The notes below the pieces were generated by a model that made no database searches, was not told where the DNA came from, and saw only the letters and a program-made list of their open reading frames with translations. Shown here piece by piece: positions 50,954-59,687 of a DNA stretch of 64,000 nt (position 1 is the stretch's first letter; each line of letters opens with the position of its first letter). Source of the stretch: Verrucomicrobiota bacterium (GTDB lineage: Bacteria > Verrucomicrobiota > Verrucomicrobiia > Limisphaerales > JADLHS01); contig JAKQDQ010000090.1 of the NCBI GenBank assembly GCA_029573725.1, positions 88,028-152,027 of the forward strand, read 5' to 3'. The translations under genes were made by a program, and so were the position numbers.

Positions 50954-51919
50954 ATGTCCACCACCACTTTCACCAAGGCCGCGCCGGATGTCCCGCCGGT
51001 CGAACCCGCGCTCACGCCGCCGCCCGAACCGAAGGCGGGCACGGCAACCTTTGTTAAAAACAAGCTCAAGATCGCGGCCGGCAAGACCAAGAAGAAGGAG
51101 TTCCCCGTCGGCCTGTGGACCAAGTGCCCGAAGTGTGAGGAGATGCTTTTCGACAAGGAGCTCGATGAGAATCTGAAAGTCTGCATGAAGTGCCGGCACC
51201 ACTTCCCCATCGGCGCACGGGAACGCATCCACTCCCTGGTCGAAACCTGTTCATTCGAGGAGGCGGACGCGGCCATGACCAGCGTGGACATGCTGGGTTT
51301 CACCGGCACGACCTCCTACAAGGACAAGCTGGCGGCCAGTTGGAAGAAAACCAATCTGAAGGATGCGGTCATCACGGGGATCGGCCAGATCGGCCGGCAG
51401 CGGGTGGCGCTGGGCGTGATGGATTTCAGCTTCATCGGCGGCAGCATGGGCTCGGTGGTGGGCGAAAAACTGACGCGGTTGATCGAAACCGGCACGGAAA
51501 AGGAGATTCCCGTGATCATCGTTTCCACCAGCGGGGGCGCGCGGATGTATGAGGGCATGTTCAGCCTGATGCAAATGGCCAAAACCTGTGCCGCCCTGGC
51601 CTATCACGCCCGCGCGAAACTGCCCTTCATCAGTGTGCTGACGCATCCCACCATGGCGGGGGTCATGGCCAGCTTTGCCACGGTGGGCGATTTGATTCTC
51701 GCGGAGCCGGACGCCATGATCGGCTTCGCCGGCGCGCGCGTCATCAAGGACACCACGCAGGCGGAATTGCCCCCGGATTTTCAAACTTCGGAATTTCTTC
51801 TCAAGCACGGCCTGATTGACGCCATCGTCGCCCGCAACGAGATGAAGGAGCGGCTGATGGACTACATGGATTTTCTGATGGCGGGGCGGAGAGCGGCGGC
51901 CGCCGGCCGGACGGTGTGA
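50954..51919 (+). CDS. accD: Acetyl-CoA carboxylase carboxyltransferase subunit beta
   Basis: 321 residues from ATG 50954 (MSTTTFTKAAPDV). After a Pro/Ala-rich N-terminal leader of ~45 residues comes the four-Cys zinc ribbon (TKCPKCEEM...KVCMKCRHHF), then the crotonase-fold core: MDFSFIGGSMGSVVGEK, VSTSGGARMYEGMFSLMQM (in part), HPTMAGVMASFA and IGFAGARVIKDTT. With AccA it transfers the carboxyl from biotin to acetyl-CoA, the first step of fatty-acid synthesis. It converges with clpB with 18 nt between. Confidence 0.97.
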   Translation: MSTTTFTKAAPDVPPVEPALTPPPEPKAGTATFVKNKLKIAAGKTKKKEFPVGLWTKCPKCEEMLFDKELDENLKVCMKCRHHFPIGARERIHSLVETCSFEEADAAMTSVDMLGFTGTTSYKDKLAASWKKTNLKDAVITGIGQIGRQRVALGVMDFSFIGGSMGSVVGEKLTRLIETGTEKEIPVIIVSTSGGARMYEGMFSLMQMAKTCAALAYHARAKLPFISVLTHPTMAGVMASFATVGDLILAEPDAMIGFAGARVIKDTTQAELPPDFQTSEFLLKHGLIDAIVARNEMKERLMDYMDFLMAGRRAAAAGRTV

Positions 51920-51937
51920 CGCACCGGCCTCCCGGCT

Positions 51938-54541
51938 TCACGGCGCCCGAAACGTCAGGTGGTCCCCCTGCGCGCCGACCTCGATTTTTTCACCGGGCTT
52001 GAATTCTCCCGCCAACAACTTGCCCGCCAACGGATCCAGGAGATGCGTTTGAATCGCCCGCTTGAGCGGCCGCGCACCGAACTGAGGATCGTAGCCTTCG
52101 CGGGCCAGCCATTGCTTGGCCGCCTCGTCCACCTTGAGGGTGAGGTTCTGCTGGGCGAGCCGTTTTTCCAGGCGTCCCAGTTGGATGTCCACAATGCGGG
52201 CCAGCTCCCGCTCGTCGAGACTCTGGAAAATGATCACGTCGTCCACCCGGTTCAGAAACTCCGGGCGGAAGTGCCGTTTCAGCTCGGCCATGACCTTGTC
52301 CTCCATCGCCGCGCGCGCCCCCACGGTCGTGCGGCCATCCAGGAAATATTCCTGAATGATCGGCGAGCCGAGATTGCTGGTCATGATGACGATGGTGTTT
52401 TTGAAATCCACGGTGCGGCCCTGACCATCGGTGAGCCGTCCGTCGTCGAGCACCTGCAGCAACACGTTGAACACGTCGTGGTGCGCCTTCTCAATCTCGT
52501 CGAAAAGGATCACCGAATACGGTTTCCGTCGCACCGCCTCGCTGAGCTGGCCTCCCTCCTCATATCCCACGTAGCCGGGTGGCGCGCCGATGAGCCGCGC
52601 GACCGTGTGCTTCTCCATGTACTCGCTCATGTCAATCCGCACCATCGCCTGCTCGTCATCGAACAGAAACTCCGCCAGCGCCCGGGCGGTCTCCGTCTTG
52701 CCCACCCCGGTCGGCCCGAGAAAAATGAACGAACCAATGGGCCGGTTCGGATCCTGCAGCCCGCTGCGGGAACGGCGCACCGCGTTCGCCACGGCCACCA
52801 CCGCTTGCCGCTGGCCGATGACCCGCTGTTGCAGGCGCTCCTCCATCTTGAGCAGCTTCTCGCGCTCGCCCTCCAGCATCCGTGACACCGGGATGTGTGT
52901 CCAGGAGGCGACCACGCGGGCGATGTCCTCATCCGTGACCTCCTGGCGCAGCAACGAATGCCGCGCGGCATCGCCGGACTGTTTTTCGATGGTCGCCAGT
53001 TTTTTTTCCAGCTCGGGAATCCTGCCGTATTGAATTTCGGCGGAGCGGCTGAGGTCGCCGGCGCGTTGGGCCTTTTCGAGCTCAAGCTTCGCCTGCTCCA
53101 ATTGCTGCTGCACGATGCTGACGGCGTTGACGGCCGTCTTTTCATTCTGCCATTGCGCGGTCAGCGCCTTGGATTGCTCCTTCAGGTTCGCCAGCTCCCG
53201 GTCGAGCAACTTGAGCCGCTCCCGGCTGGCCGCATCCTTCTCCTTGGCCAGCGAGGTGCGCTCGATTTCCAGCTGCAGGATCTGCCGGTCCAGTTGATCG
53301 AGCTCGGTGGGCTTGGAGTCCAGTTCCATCTTGATGCGCGACGCGGCCTCGTCCACCAGGTCAATCGCCTTGTCCGGCAGAAAACGGTCGGTGATGTAGC
53401 GCTGGGACAACGTTGCCGCCGCCACGAGCGCGGCATCCTGGATCCGCACCCCGTGATGCACCTCGTAACGCTCCTTCAACCCGCGCAAGATCGCGATGGT
53501 GGCCTCAACGGTCGGCTCGGTCACCATGACCGGCTGGAACCGGCGTTCCAACGCCGGGTCCTTTTCAATGTGCTTGCGGTACTCGTCCAGCGTGGTGGCC
53601 CCCACGCAGCGGAGTTCACCCCGGGCGAGTTGCGGCTTCATAATGTTGGCGGCGTCCGTGGCGCCTTCCGCCGCGCCCGCGCCCACCAGCGTGTGCAGCT
53701 CGTCAATGAACAGAACGATCTGCCCCTCGCTGGCGACAATTTCTTTGAGAAACGCCTTGAGCCGGTCCTCGAACTCCCCGCGGTATTTCGCGCCGGCAAT
53801 CATCGCGCCCAGGTCCATCGCCACCAGCCGCTTGTGCTTCAACGATTCCGGCACATCCCCGCTGACGATGCGCCGGGCCAGCCCCTCGGCAATGGCCGTC
53901 TTGCCCACGCCGGGTTCGCCGATGAGCACCGGATTGTTCTTGGTGCGCCGCGTCAACACCTGCATCACGCGCCGGATTTCCTCATCACGCCCGATCACCG
54001 GATCAATCCTGCCCTGTCGCGCCAGCGCCGTGAGATCGCGCCCATATTTTTCGAGCGCCTGAAACTTGCCCTCGGGCGACGGGTCGGTTACGCGCTGGTT
54101 GCCGCGCAACTCGGCCAGGGCCTTCAACACCGCGTCGCGTTGGAGGCCGTGCGTTTTGCAAAGCTGCTGCAGTGCCGGGCCGCCGCCCTCAAGGACGCCG
54201 AGCAGCAGGTGTTCGGTGCTGATGTAATCGTCCTTGAGCCTGCCGGCTTCGGATTGCGCGGCATCCAGGGCTTTCTTCAGGTCATTGCTGAGGTATGCGT
54301 CCGCGCTGCTCGTGCCCTGGACCTTATGCCGGCGCGCCAGTTCCCGCTCGACTTCGGGCTGCAACCGTCCGGGCGGCACGCCGACTTTTTCCAGCAGCTC
54401 CGGCACCAGGCTTTCGGGCTGGCTCACCAATGCCAGCAGCAGATGCTCACAATCCACCGCCTGATGCGCGTAGCGATGCGCCACGCGTTGCGCCTCCGCC
54501 AACGCTTCCTGGGACTTGATGGTTAACTTGTCCAATTGCAT
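51938..54541 (-). CDS. clpB: ATP-dependent chaperone ClpB
   Basis: About 867 residues from [17 protein letters not shown] (54541); MAMQLD at 54547 is equally possible. Order of parts: Clp N-domain (~1-145), AAA+ D1 with [15 protein letters not shown], the coiled-coil middle domain (~410-520, Glu/Lys/Arg-rich) and AAA+ D2 with [19 protein letters not shown]. The middle domain marks ClpB rather than ClpA/C, and no ClpP loop is seen. It disaggregates proteins with DnaK. No heat-shock regulator site is evident upstream. Confidence 0.96.
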   Translation of the reverse strand: MQLDKLTIKSQEALAEAQRVAHRYAHQAVDCEHLLLALVSQPESLVPELLEKVGVPPGRLQPEVERELARRHKVQGTSSADAYLSNDLKKALDAAQSEAGRLKDDYISTEHLLLGVLEGGGPALQQLCKTHGLQRDAVLKALAELRGNQRVTDPSPEGKFQALEKYGRDLTALARQGRIDPVIGRDEEIRRVMQVLTRRTKNNPVLIGEPGVGKTAIAEGLARRIVSGDVPESLKHKRLVAMDLGAMIAGAKYRGEFEDRLKAFLKEIVASEGQIVLFIDELHTLVGAGAAEGATDAANIMKPQLARGELRCVGATTLDEYRKHIEKDPALERRFQPVMVTEPTVEATIAILRGLKERYEVHHGVRIQDAALVAAATLSQRYITDRFLPDKAIDLVDEAASRIKMELDSKPTELDQLDRQILQLEIERTSLAKEKDAASRERLKLLDRELANLKEQSKALTAQWQNEKTAVNAVSIVQQQLEQAKLELEKAQRAGDLSRSAEIQYGRIPELEKKLATIEKQSGDAARHSLLRQEVTDEDIARVVASWTHIPVSRMLEGEREKLLKMEERLQQRVIGQRQAVVAVANAVRRSRSGLQDPNRPIGSFIFLGPTGVGKTETARALAEFLFDDEQAMVRIDMSEYMEKHTVARLIGAPPGYVGYEEGGQLSEAVRRKPYSVILFDEIEKAHHDVFNVLLQVLDDGRLTDGQGRTVDFKNTIVIMTSNLGSPIIQEYFLDGRTTVGARAAMEDKVMAELKRHFRPEFLNRVDDVIIFQSLDERELARIVDIQLGRLEKRLAQQNLTLKVDEAAKQWLAREGYDPQFGARPLKRAIQTHLLDPLAGKLLAGEFKPGEKIEVGAQGDHLTFRAP

Positions 54542-54762
54542 AGCCATCAATGTGCTGGACAACCCCGTCACGTCAAGTTTCCCTCCGGTTGCCGCGCCCG
54601 CCCGTTCCGCCCGGACAAAGCCCGCCCCGCAATTTCACCCGGCGCTCCGGGGCATTGCCGCCGACGCAAAGAAATTCTGTTGAGCCCGGAGATTCTGCGT
54701 TAGGCTGGCCGCAGGGTGGAAATGCCCGGGCGGGTGCCTGGTGCGATGGAGAACGTGTTGCT

Positions 54763-55500
54763 GTGAAACATATTGGTTTGATTGGCGGACTGAGCCCCGA
54801 ATCCACGGTCCACTATTACCAGATTATTTGCCGGGAATATAACTGTTGCCGGGGCGGCTTGAACTTCCCGCACCTCACGATTGAGAGTCTGAACCTCGCC
54901 GAACTGGTGGGCCGGTTTCAGGCCAACGATTGGGATGGCGTGGCGGCAATTCTCCTCGCCGCCCTGCGCCGTCTCCAGCAGGGCGGGGCAGCATTCGCCG
55001 CCATCCTGGCCAATACGCCGCACAACGCCTACGAACGCATCCAGGCCAAATCCCCGCTGCAAATCGTCACCATCATGGAGGCCACGGCGGCCGCGCTGCA
55101 GCGCGCCGCCCGACAGCGCGTGGGGCTGCTGGGCACCCGGGCCACGATGGAATACGGCTTCTTCCAAAACTACTTCGCGGAGGCGGGCATTCAAACCCTC
55201 GTGCCCGACGCCGCGCAACGTCAGGAACTGGACCGCATCGTCTGGGAGGAACTCGCGCAGGGACAGCTTCATCCCGCCTCCCGGCGGGCGGCGCGGGCCA
55301 TGATGGCGGACTTGCAGCAGCGGGGTGCGGAAGCGGTCGTGCTGGGCTGCACCGAACTTTCGCTCCTCATCCAACCGGAAGACACCCCGCTGCCCTGCTT
55401 CGACACCACGCAAATTCATGCCAGCGCCATTCTGGAATTTGCCCGGCGGGACGAACCACCTATCGCACCCCGCCTCCCACCCGCTCCCCTCACCCCATGA
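54763..55500 (+). CDS. Aspartate/glutamate racemase-family protein
   Basis: 245 residues with a GTG start at 54763 (KHIGLIGGLSPEST follows); the earlier ATG at 54550 lies over the clpB 5' end and adds unlike sequence. Family features are IGLIGGLSPESTVHYY, FAAILANTPHNAYERI, VGLLGTRATMEYGFF and VVLGCTELSLLI. The second catalytic Cys is present (LGCTE), but the first Cys position near ANTPH is not Cys. Cofactor-free racemases with one Cys replaced exist, so a stereospecific or different activity is possible. It is coupled by ATGA to the DUF488-like gene. Confidence 0.85.
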   Translation: MKHIGLIGGLSPESTVHYYQIICREYNCCRGGLNFPHLTIESLNLAELVGRFQANDWDGVAAILLAALRRLQQGGAAFAAILANTPHNAYERIQAKSPLQIVTIMEATAAALQRAARQRVGLLGTRATMEYGFFQNYFAEAGIQTLVPDAAQRQELDRIVWEELAQGQLHPASRRAARAMMADLQQRGAEAVVLGCTELSLLIQPEDTPLPCFDTTQIHASAILEFARRDEPPIAPRLPPAPLTP

Positions 55501-55997
55501 GTGCCCCGGAACATTCCCCGGATCCCGCTCCCATCCCACCCGCAACGAAGCCCGGACAGTTGGACGAGACGGCTGAAATTCTCGAGCCGGCGAGTCCCAC
55601 CTGCTACCTCGGTGAATTTGAAAACCTGCTGAAGCCGCCACCCGCCGTCCGGATCAAAAGCGTCCATGAAGCACCCGCCGCCTCCGATGGAACACGCATC
55701 CTGGTGGAACGGCCCGGGCCCGGAAGGCCGCCGCCGGCCGGGGCCGCGTTGGCAGATTGGCGGCCGGAAGCGGCCCCGAGCGCGGAGTTGCAGGAATGGT
55801 TCGCCGCCGCCCCTGCAGTGCGCTGGGCCGAATTCCGGGAGCGCTATTGGCACGAACTAAACGGCCGGCCGGAAGCGCTGCGACCTTTCTACGCCGCGCT
55901 TCAGAAAGCCGGGCTGACCCTGGTCCACGACAACCAGGATGCCAACCATAATCCCGCCTCGGTGCTGCGCGAATATTTACTGGCTCATTTGCCTTGA
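55497..55997 (+). CDS. DUF488-like protein with altered signature
   Basis: 166 residues from ATG 55497, overlapping the racemase stop (ATGA). A Pro-rich N-terminus (~1-50) precedes a region that matches DUF488 order: IKSVHEAPAASDGTRILVERP, SAELQEWFAAAP, WAEFRERYWHELNGRPEALRPF (in part) and a C-terminal LVHDNQDANHNPASVLREYLL (in part). The DRLWPRG motif of typical members is replaced by ERPGPGR. Function of the family is unknown. The match is from memory of the family pattern, so moderate confidence. Confidence 0.7.
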   Translation: MSAPEHSPDPAPIPPATKPGQLDETAEILEPASPTCYLGEFENLLKPPPAVRIKSVHEAPAASDGTRILVERPGPGRPPPAGAALADWRPEAAPSAELQEWFAAAPAVRWAEFRERYWHELNGRPEALRPFYAALQKAGLTLVHDNQDANHNPASVLREYLLAHLP

Positions 55998-56257
55998 CGC
56001 ACGGGCGGTTCCGGCCAGAACCAGCGCCGGGCGCCAATCCACTCCAAGTTCCTGCTGTGGGTGAATCCCCGACCGCGGTCTTCACCGCCTTTCCGCGCCG
56101 CTCCCGTGGCGCGGGAAGCCGCGTCGCCCGGACGCCTGCCGAGGTGATCAGCGGAATTGTGGCACTGCGGAATCCGCCGGTTGAACCGGTGCCAGCAGGT
56201 GGGTCGCCCGCCGGAACCAAAAACCGCGACCGCGCGGCGGATCGGCGCGGAAGCAGA

Positions 56258-57634
56258 TTATCCCTGCGCCCCGGAAACCTCATGTCCGAGCAAAATCCAT
56301 GCGCCCGGTCCCGGCGGCAGAACGATGCGCTCTCCGGCCTTCAGCTTGACCGAGCGGAAGATGTTTCCCGTGAGCGGATGAATCACGTCCATTGCCAACC
56401 CCGTCCGCGCTGCGAGCTGGAGACCCGCCGGACGAATGCCCATGGGCAGGCAAACGAAGCGATTTCCTTTCCGACTTCCGACATTACGCACACATCCATC
56501 GCGGCTGGCAGGAATTGCGGTCACGTAACGATCCGGCTGGCCGCCAGCAAACACGGTGAACGGAGCATCCGCTTCCTTTCCATCGTTGCGCTGCCAGGCG
56601 GGCAAATCCGCGGGGAGAATCTGTCGCAGCGCGTGAAAATCGGCAATGGCCGGAGTGCCCGCAAAACTCGTGGTGCCGAACACGCCGGCTTCGGAATGGA
56701 AAACATACATCGGCAACTTCGCCACGTAAGCAAACGCCGCCGCCATCACCAGCCGGATGCTCGAGGTCTCCCCGGCCACGGAAGCCCCCGGACCAATCGG
56801 CTCATTGCTGCTCACCGGCGGGAAACCCGGGCGCAACCCCAGCTCCCAGCAATCATAGACCGGCTTCCAGCCGTCGTCCGCCCGGTCGCGGCTGAAATGC
56901 CACGTCGCGATGTCCGCCGCGCTGCGGGCGTACAGTTTTGCAAAATCGTCCAGGTGGTTGGAGGTCGTGGCGATCAGGACGGGCGTCCGCGCGCCGAGGA
57001 ACCGGGTGAACTCCCGCAACTCCCGCACGCCGGCTTCCCCGGGAAACCCATTTTGCCACGCCTCGTTCGCCACTTCGATGAGGATGATCTTCGCCTCCCG
57101 GCCGCGCACGATTTCGTCCAGCAGGCGATGCAGGTGCGTCAGCCGGTCCGGCGGTTGCGGCATGAGTTGCGCATCGGCGAAGACCGTGATCTGCGCCCGC
57201 AAACCGTAGCGATCGTAGCCCAGATCAATCAGTTCACCCAGTTGTTTCCAGTAATCGGGCCATGCCGCCACCAGTTTGCCGGCGCGGTTCGTGAACGACA
57301 CCGGGGCAATCTCCCGACCGCTCCAGGCCGGATTCCATCCCACCATGGACAGGAGGCGATAGTAGTTGAACCCCTGGCGGGAGAGGAATGCCAGATCCTG
57401 TTCGAGACGCGGACGATCGTTGCGACAACGCCACAGGGCCGGGAAATAGGAAACCCCCAGCCCGAGAAACGGCCCCCCGTCATCTTGCAGCCCGTGTTCG
57501 ACAACCCGCACGAGTCCCGAACGTTTCAAAGGAACGTCGCCGACCCCGGCCTTCCCGGCGGCGTGCGTCACGGCCACGCCACCCAGAATCCAGAGCAGCA
57601 ACACCACCCGCAGATGAAAATGGACACGTTTCAT
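56258..57634 (-). CDS. Secreted glycosidase-like protein (clan-A TIM barrel)
   Basis: 458 residues from MKRVHFHLRVVLLLWILGG (57634), an evident signal peptide; the track start at 57691 lengthens it. The barrel shows FLGLGVSYFPALW, RQGFNYYRLLSMVGWNP, IILIEVANEAWQNG (NE acid/base region) and MYVFHSEAGVFG (candidate nucleophile Glu). The C-terminal ~100 residues form a beta-domain ending LPPGPGAWILLGHE. It resembles GH5-like enzymes, though the exact family and substrate cannot be assigned. Both neighbours are divergent or convergent, so it is monocistronic. Confidence 0.75.
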   Translation of the reverse strand: MKRVHFHLRVVLLLWILGGVAVTHAAGKAGVGDVPLKRSGLVRVVEHGLQDDGGPFLGLGVSYFPALWRCRNDRPRLEQDLAFLSRQGFNYYRLLSMVGWNPAWSGREIAPVSFTNRAGKLVAAWPDYWKQLGELIDLGYDRYGLRAQITVFADAQLMPQPPDRLTHLHRLLDEIVRGREAKIILIEVANEAWQNGFPGEAGVRELREFTRFLGARTPVLIATTSNHLDDFAKLYARSAADIATWHFSRDRADDGWKPVYDCWELGLRPGFPPVSSNEPIGPGASVAGETSSIRLVMAAAFAYVAKLPMYVFHSEAGVFGTTSFAGTPAIADFHALRQILPADLPAWQRNDGKEADAPFTVFAGGQPDRYVTAIPASRDGCVRNVGSRKGNRFVCLPMGIRPAGLQLAARTGLAMDVIHPLTGNIFRSVKLKAGERIVLPPGPGAWILLGHEVSGAQG

Positions 57635-57965
57635 CAAATCACACACGGCCGCCGCGCAAGCGCCGGCAGCAAGGCGACTGCATTCCAGCATTCCCGCCTC
57701 ACCGTCTGTTGAGGGTGATATGAAAGGGGCGGCGGTTGCGAGGATGTTTTCCCGGGATCAGACGGAGAGGGCAAAACGATTGCATCGTCGGCAACCCTTT
57801 CCCGCCCGGCCGTCGGTTGACCGCGGGCCGGCTCCGATCACCGCCCCCCGCCCGGAGGCCGCGCTCCGCCGATGCTCCTGCACCGGCCAGGCTCGCAAAG
57901 CCCAGCGCCACGCGCCCTGAACGGATGGACCGTGATGGTTGCTGACATGTCCGGTCCAATCTGTT
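57635..57965. other. Divergent intergenic region
   Basis: About 330 bases between the divergent starts of the glycosidase-like gene and the DUF2330-like gene. Short ORFs on both strands are composition artefacts. I see no hairpin or repeat; promoters for both genes should lie here. Confidence 0.4.
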
Positions 57966-59405
57966 ATGAGACAACCCATGCGAGCCTTGATCGGCGTGGC
58001 GGCGCTCTGCGTCTGGGGGCTTTCCATCGCAACTGGACTGGGGGATGGCAAGGTATTTGGCCGATCGGAAGTCCAGGCCCGGGTGACCATTCCCAACCAG
58101 CAGGCGCTCATCTCGCATCAGGCGGGAACGGAATGTCTGGTGATTGAAACGGCATTTCTTGGTCGGGGCACCAACTTCGGCTGGGTGGTGCCCCTGCCCG
58201 GCGAACCCAGGGTCACCGCCGTATCCGAGGATTTTTTTCCCGCGCTACGGACGGCCTTTCAACCGCGCTTGCTGCATTATGTTCATCATTATTACCTGGG
58301 CGTGTTGTTTGCCGGCGGGGTGGCCTTTCTCGCCTGGCGGTCGTTCAAAGGCGAGGCGGTCTGGTGGAAGGATTTGCCCCTCTGCCTGGTCCTGGCCCTG
58401 GCCCTGGGCATCCTGGGAAAGAATTTGCTGTTGAGCGGGCCGGGGCTGGTCTTCCTGCTGGCCACGCGACTGCTGGTCCGCTCAACCGTCAATTTCACGG
58501 TGGTCGTGTTGGTGGGGATGCTGCTGGCGGTTGGGATGACCGCCGCCCTGCACATGAAACAATCCGGTCTGCTCATCACCATGGAGGCCGGCGGCGATCC
58601 GTCTCTGGCCGCACCGTTGGGAGTGACGGTTCTCTCCGTGCAACGGGCCGGCGTCTTTGAGGTCACGACCCTTCGCGGGGCCAACCCACGCGCGGTCCTC
58701 GATTGGCTGGAGCACAATGGTTTCGCCGCGCCCGCAGCCATCGGGCCGGTGGTGGAGGACTACGTGGCGCGCGGCTGGGTGTTCGTCGCCAGCAAAATTC
58801 GACGGGAACACACCACGGATGGAGTGACGTCGGCACATCCACTGTCCTTCACGTTCAGCACGCCTCAACCCATCTACCCGCTGAGGTTGACGGGTGTGGA
58901 CAATGAGGCGTGTGCGATTGATCTTTACGTCTTCGGCGAGCGCCGCGCGACGGCCTCCCCTTTCCGCGTCCTGCGTTGTGATCGCGTCGCAAACAACTCG
59001 CCGGATGTGTCGGATCGGCCCCGTCAATCCCGGCTGCAAATTCGCAATTCCGAGGTGCTCCACTGCATCGGCCACGCCACGGTGGGCACCCAGCTGTCCG
59101 CCCTCCTCACGCCGGAGCAAATGCGGGCGGATGCGGAAATCCGCTGGCGCGCTTTCTCCTCCCGGGGGGGCACGGTGTTCAGCCGGTCAGGGGCGGCCAT
59201 TGTGGCGCTGAATGTCAGCGTGCCACTGGCGATGCTTGGCTGGTTGCTCGTCGGCGCGAGCCGTGATGGTTGGGGCGTGAATGAGAAATTCATCGCGCAA
59301 TGGAGGTTGGCTGTCATCATCGCCGCGCTGGTCACGGGGTGCGGAGTTTACTGGCTGCTGCCAAAAGTCGATGTGCTCAACCTCCCGGCCGTGACGGAGG
59401 TGTAA
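57966..59405 (+). CDS. DUF2330-like membrane protein
   Basis: About 479 residues from ATG 57966 (MRQPMRALIGVAALC). After a signal segment comes DGKVFGRSEVQARVTIPNQQALISH (in part), ECLVIETAFLGRGTNFGWVVPLPGEP (in part) and FFPALRTAF, the N-terminal DUF2330 pattern. It has hydrophobic helices (~110-210 and two near the C-terminus, e.g. LAVIIAALVTGCGVYWLLP), so the protein is membrane-embedded with a large exported loop (residues ~210-410). The function of the family is unknown. It stands alone between divergent and co-directional secreted-protein genes. Confidence 0.8.
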   Translation: MRQPMRALIGVAALCVWGLSIATGLGDGKVFGRSEVQARVTIPNQQALISHQAGTECLVIETAFLGRGTNFGWVVPLPGEPRVTAVSEDFFPALRTAFQPRLLHYVHHYYLGVLFAGGVAFLAWRSFKGEAVWWKDLPLCLVLALALGILGKNLLLSGPGLVFLLATRLLVRSTVNFTVVVLVGMLLAVGMTAALHMKQSGLLITMEAGGDPSLAAPLGVTVLSVQRAGVFEVTTLRGANPRAVLDWLEHNGFAAPAAIGPVVEDYVARGWVFVASKIRREHTTDGVTSAHPLSFTFSTPQPIYPLRLTGVDNEACAIDLYVFGERRATASPFRVLRCDRVANNSPDVSDRPRQSRLQIRNSEVLHCIGHATVGTQLSALLTPEQMRADAEIRWRAFSSRGGTVFSRSGAAIVALNVSVPLAMLGWLLVGASRDGWGVNEKFIAQWRLAVIIAALVTGCGVYWLLPKVDVLNLPAVTEV

Positions 59406-59687
59406 GCGGCCGCCCCTGCATCGGTGGACCGCGCCGCCCAACCAATCCCGGCCGGCCCCATCCGACTGGCCGCCCCTCCGATGCGCCCCGGCGGTGCCGC
59501 GGCAGCCGCAACCTGGAACCGCGCGTGGTCACGCGGCGACCACCGAAATTGTAGCGAACCGCATCCGTGAAATTTCGAGGCAAATTTCCTTGAACGTCGT
59601 GAATTTGAAGTCATACTCGGCTCCGCATCCAGTCGTCTGAATGACCGGCGGCGGAGCGAACCCTAACAACTCAGATCAGGTTTTCAC

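Noticed and set aside
52895-54526. 543-aa plus-strand ORF over clpB
   Set aside because: Antisense to clpB, no domain; composition shadow.
59518-59540. Inverted repeat CGCGTggtCACGCG after the DUF2330-like gene
   Set aside because: Very short stem with no T-run and GC-rich background; could arise by chance, so not called a terminator.
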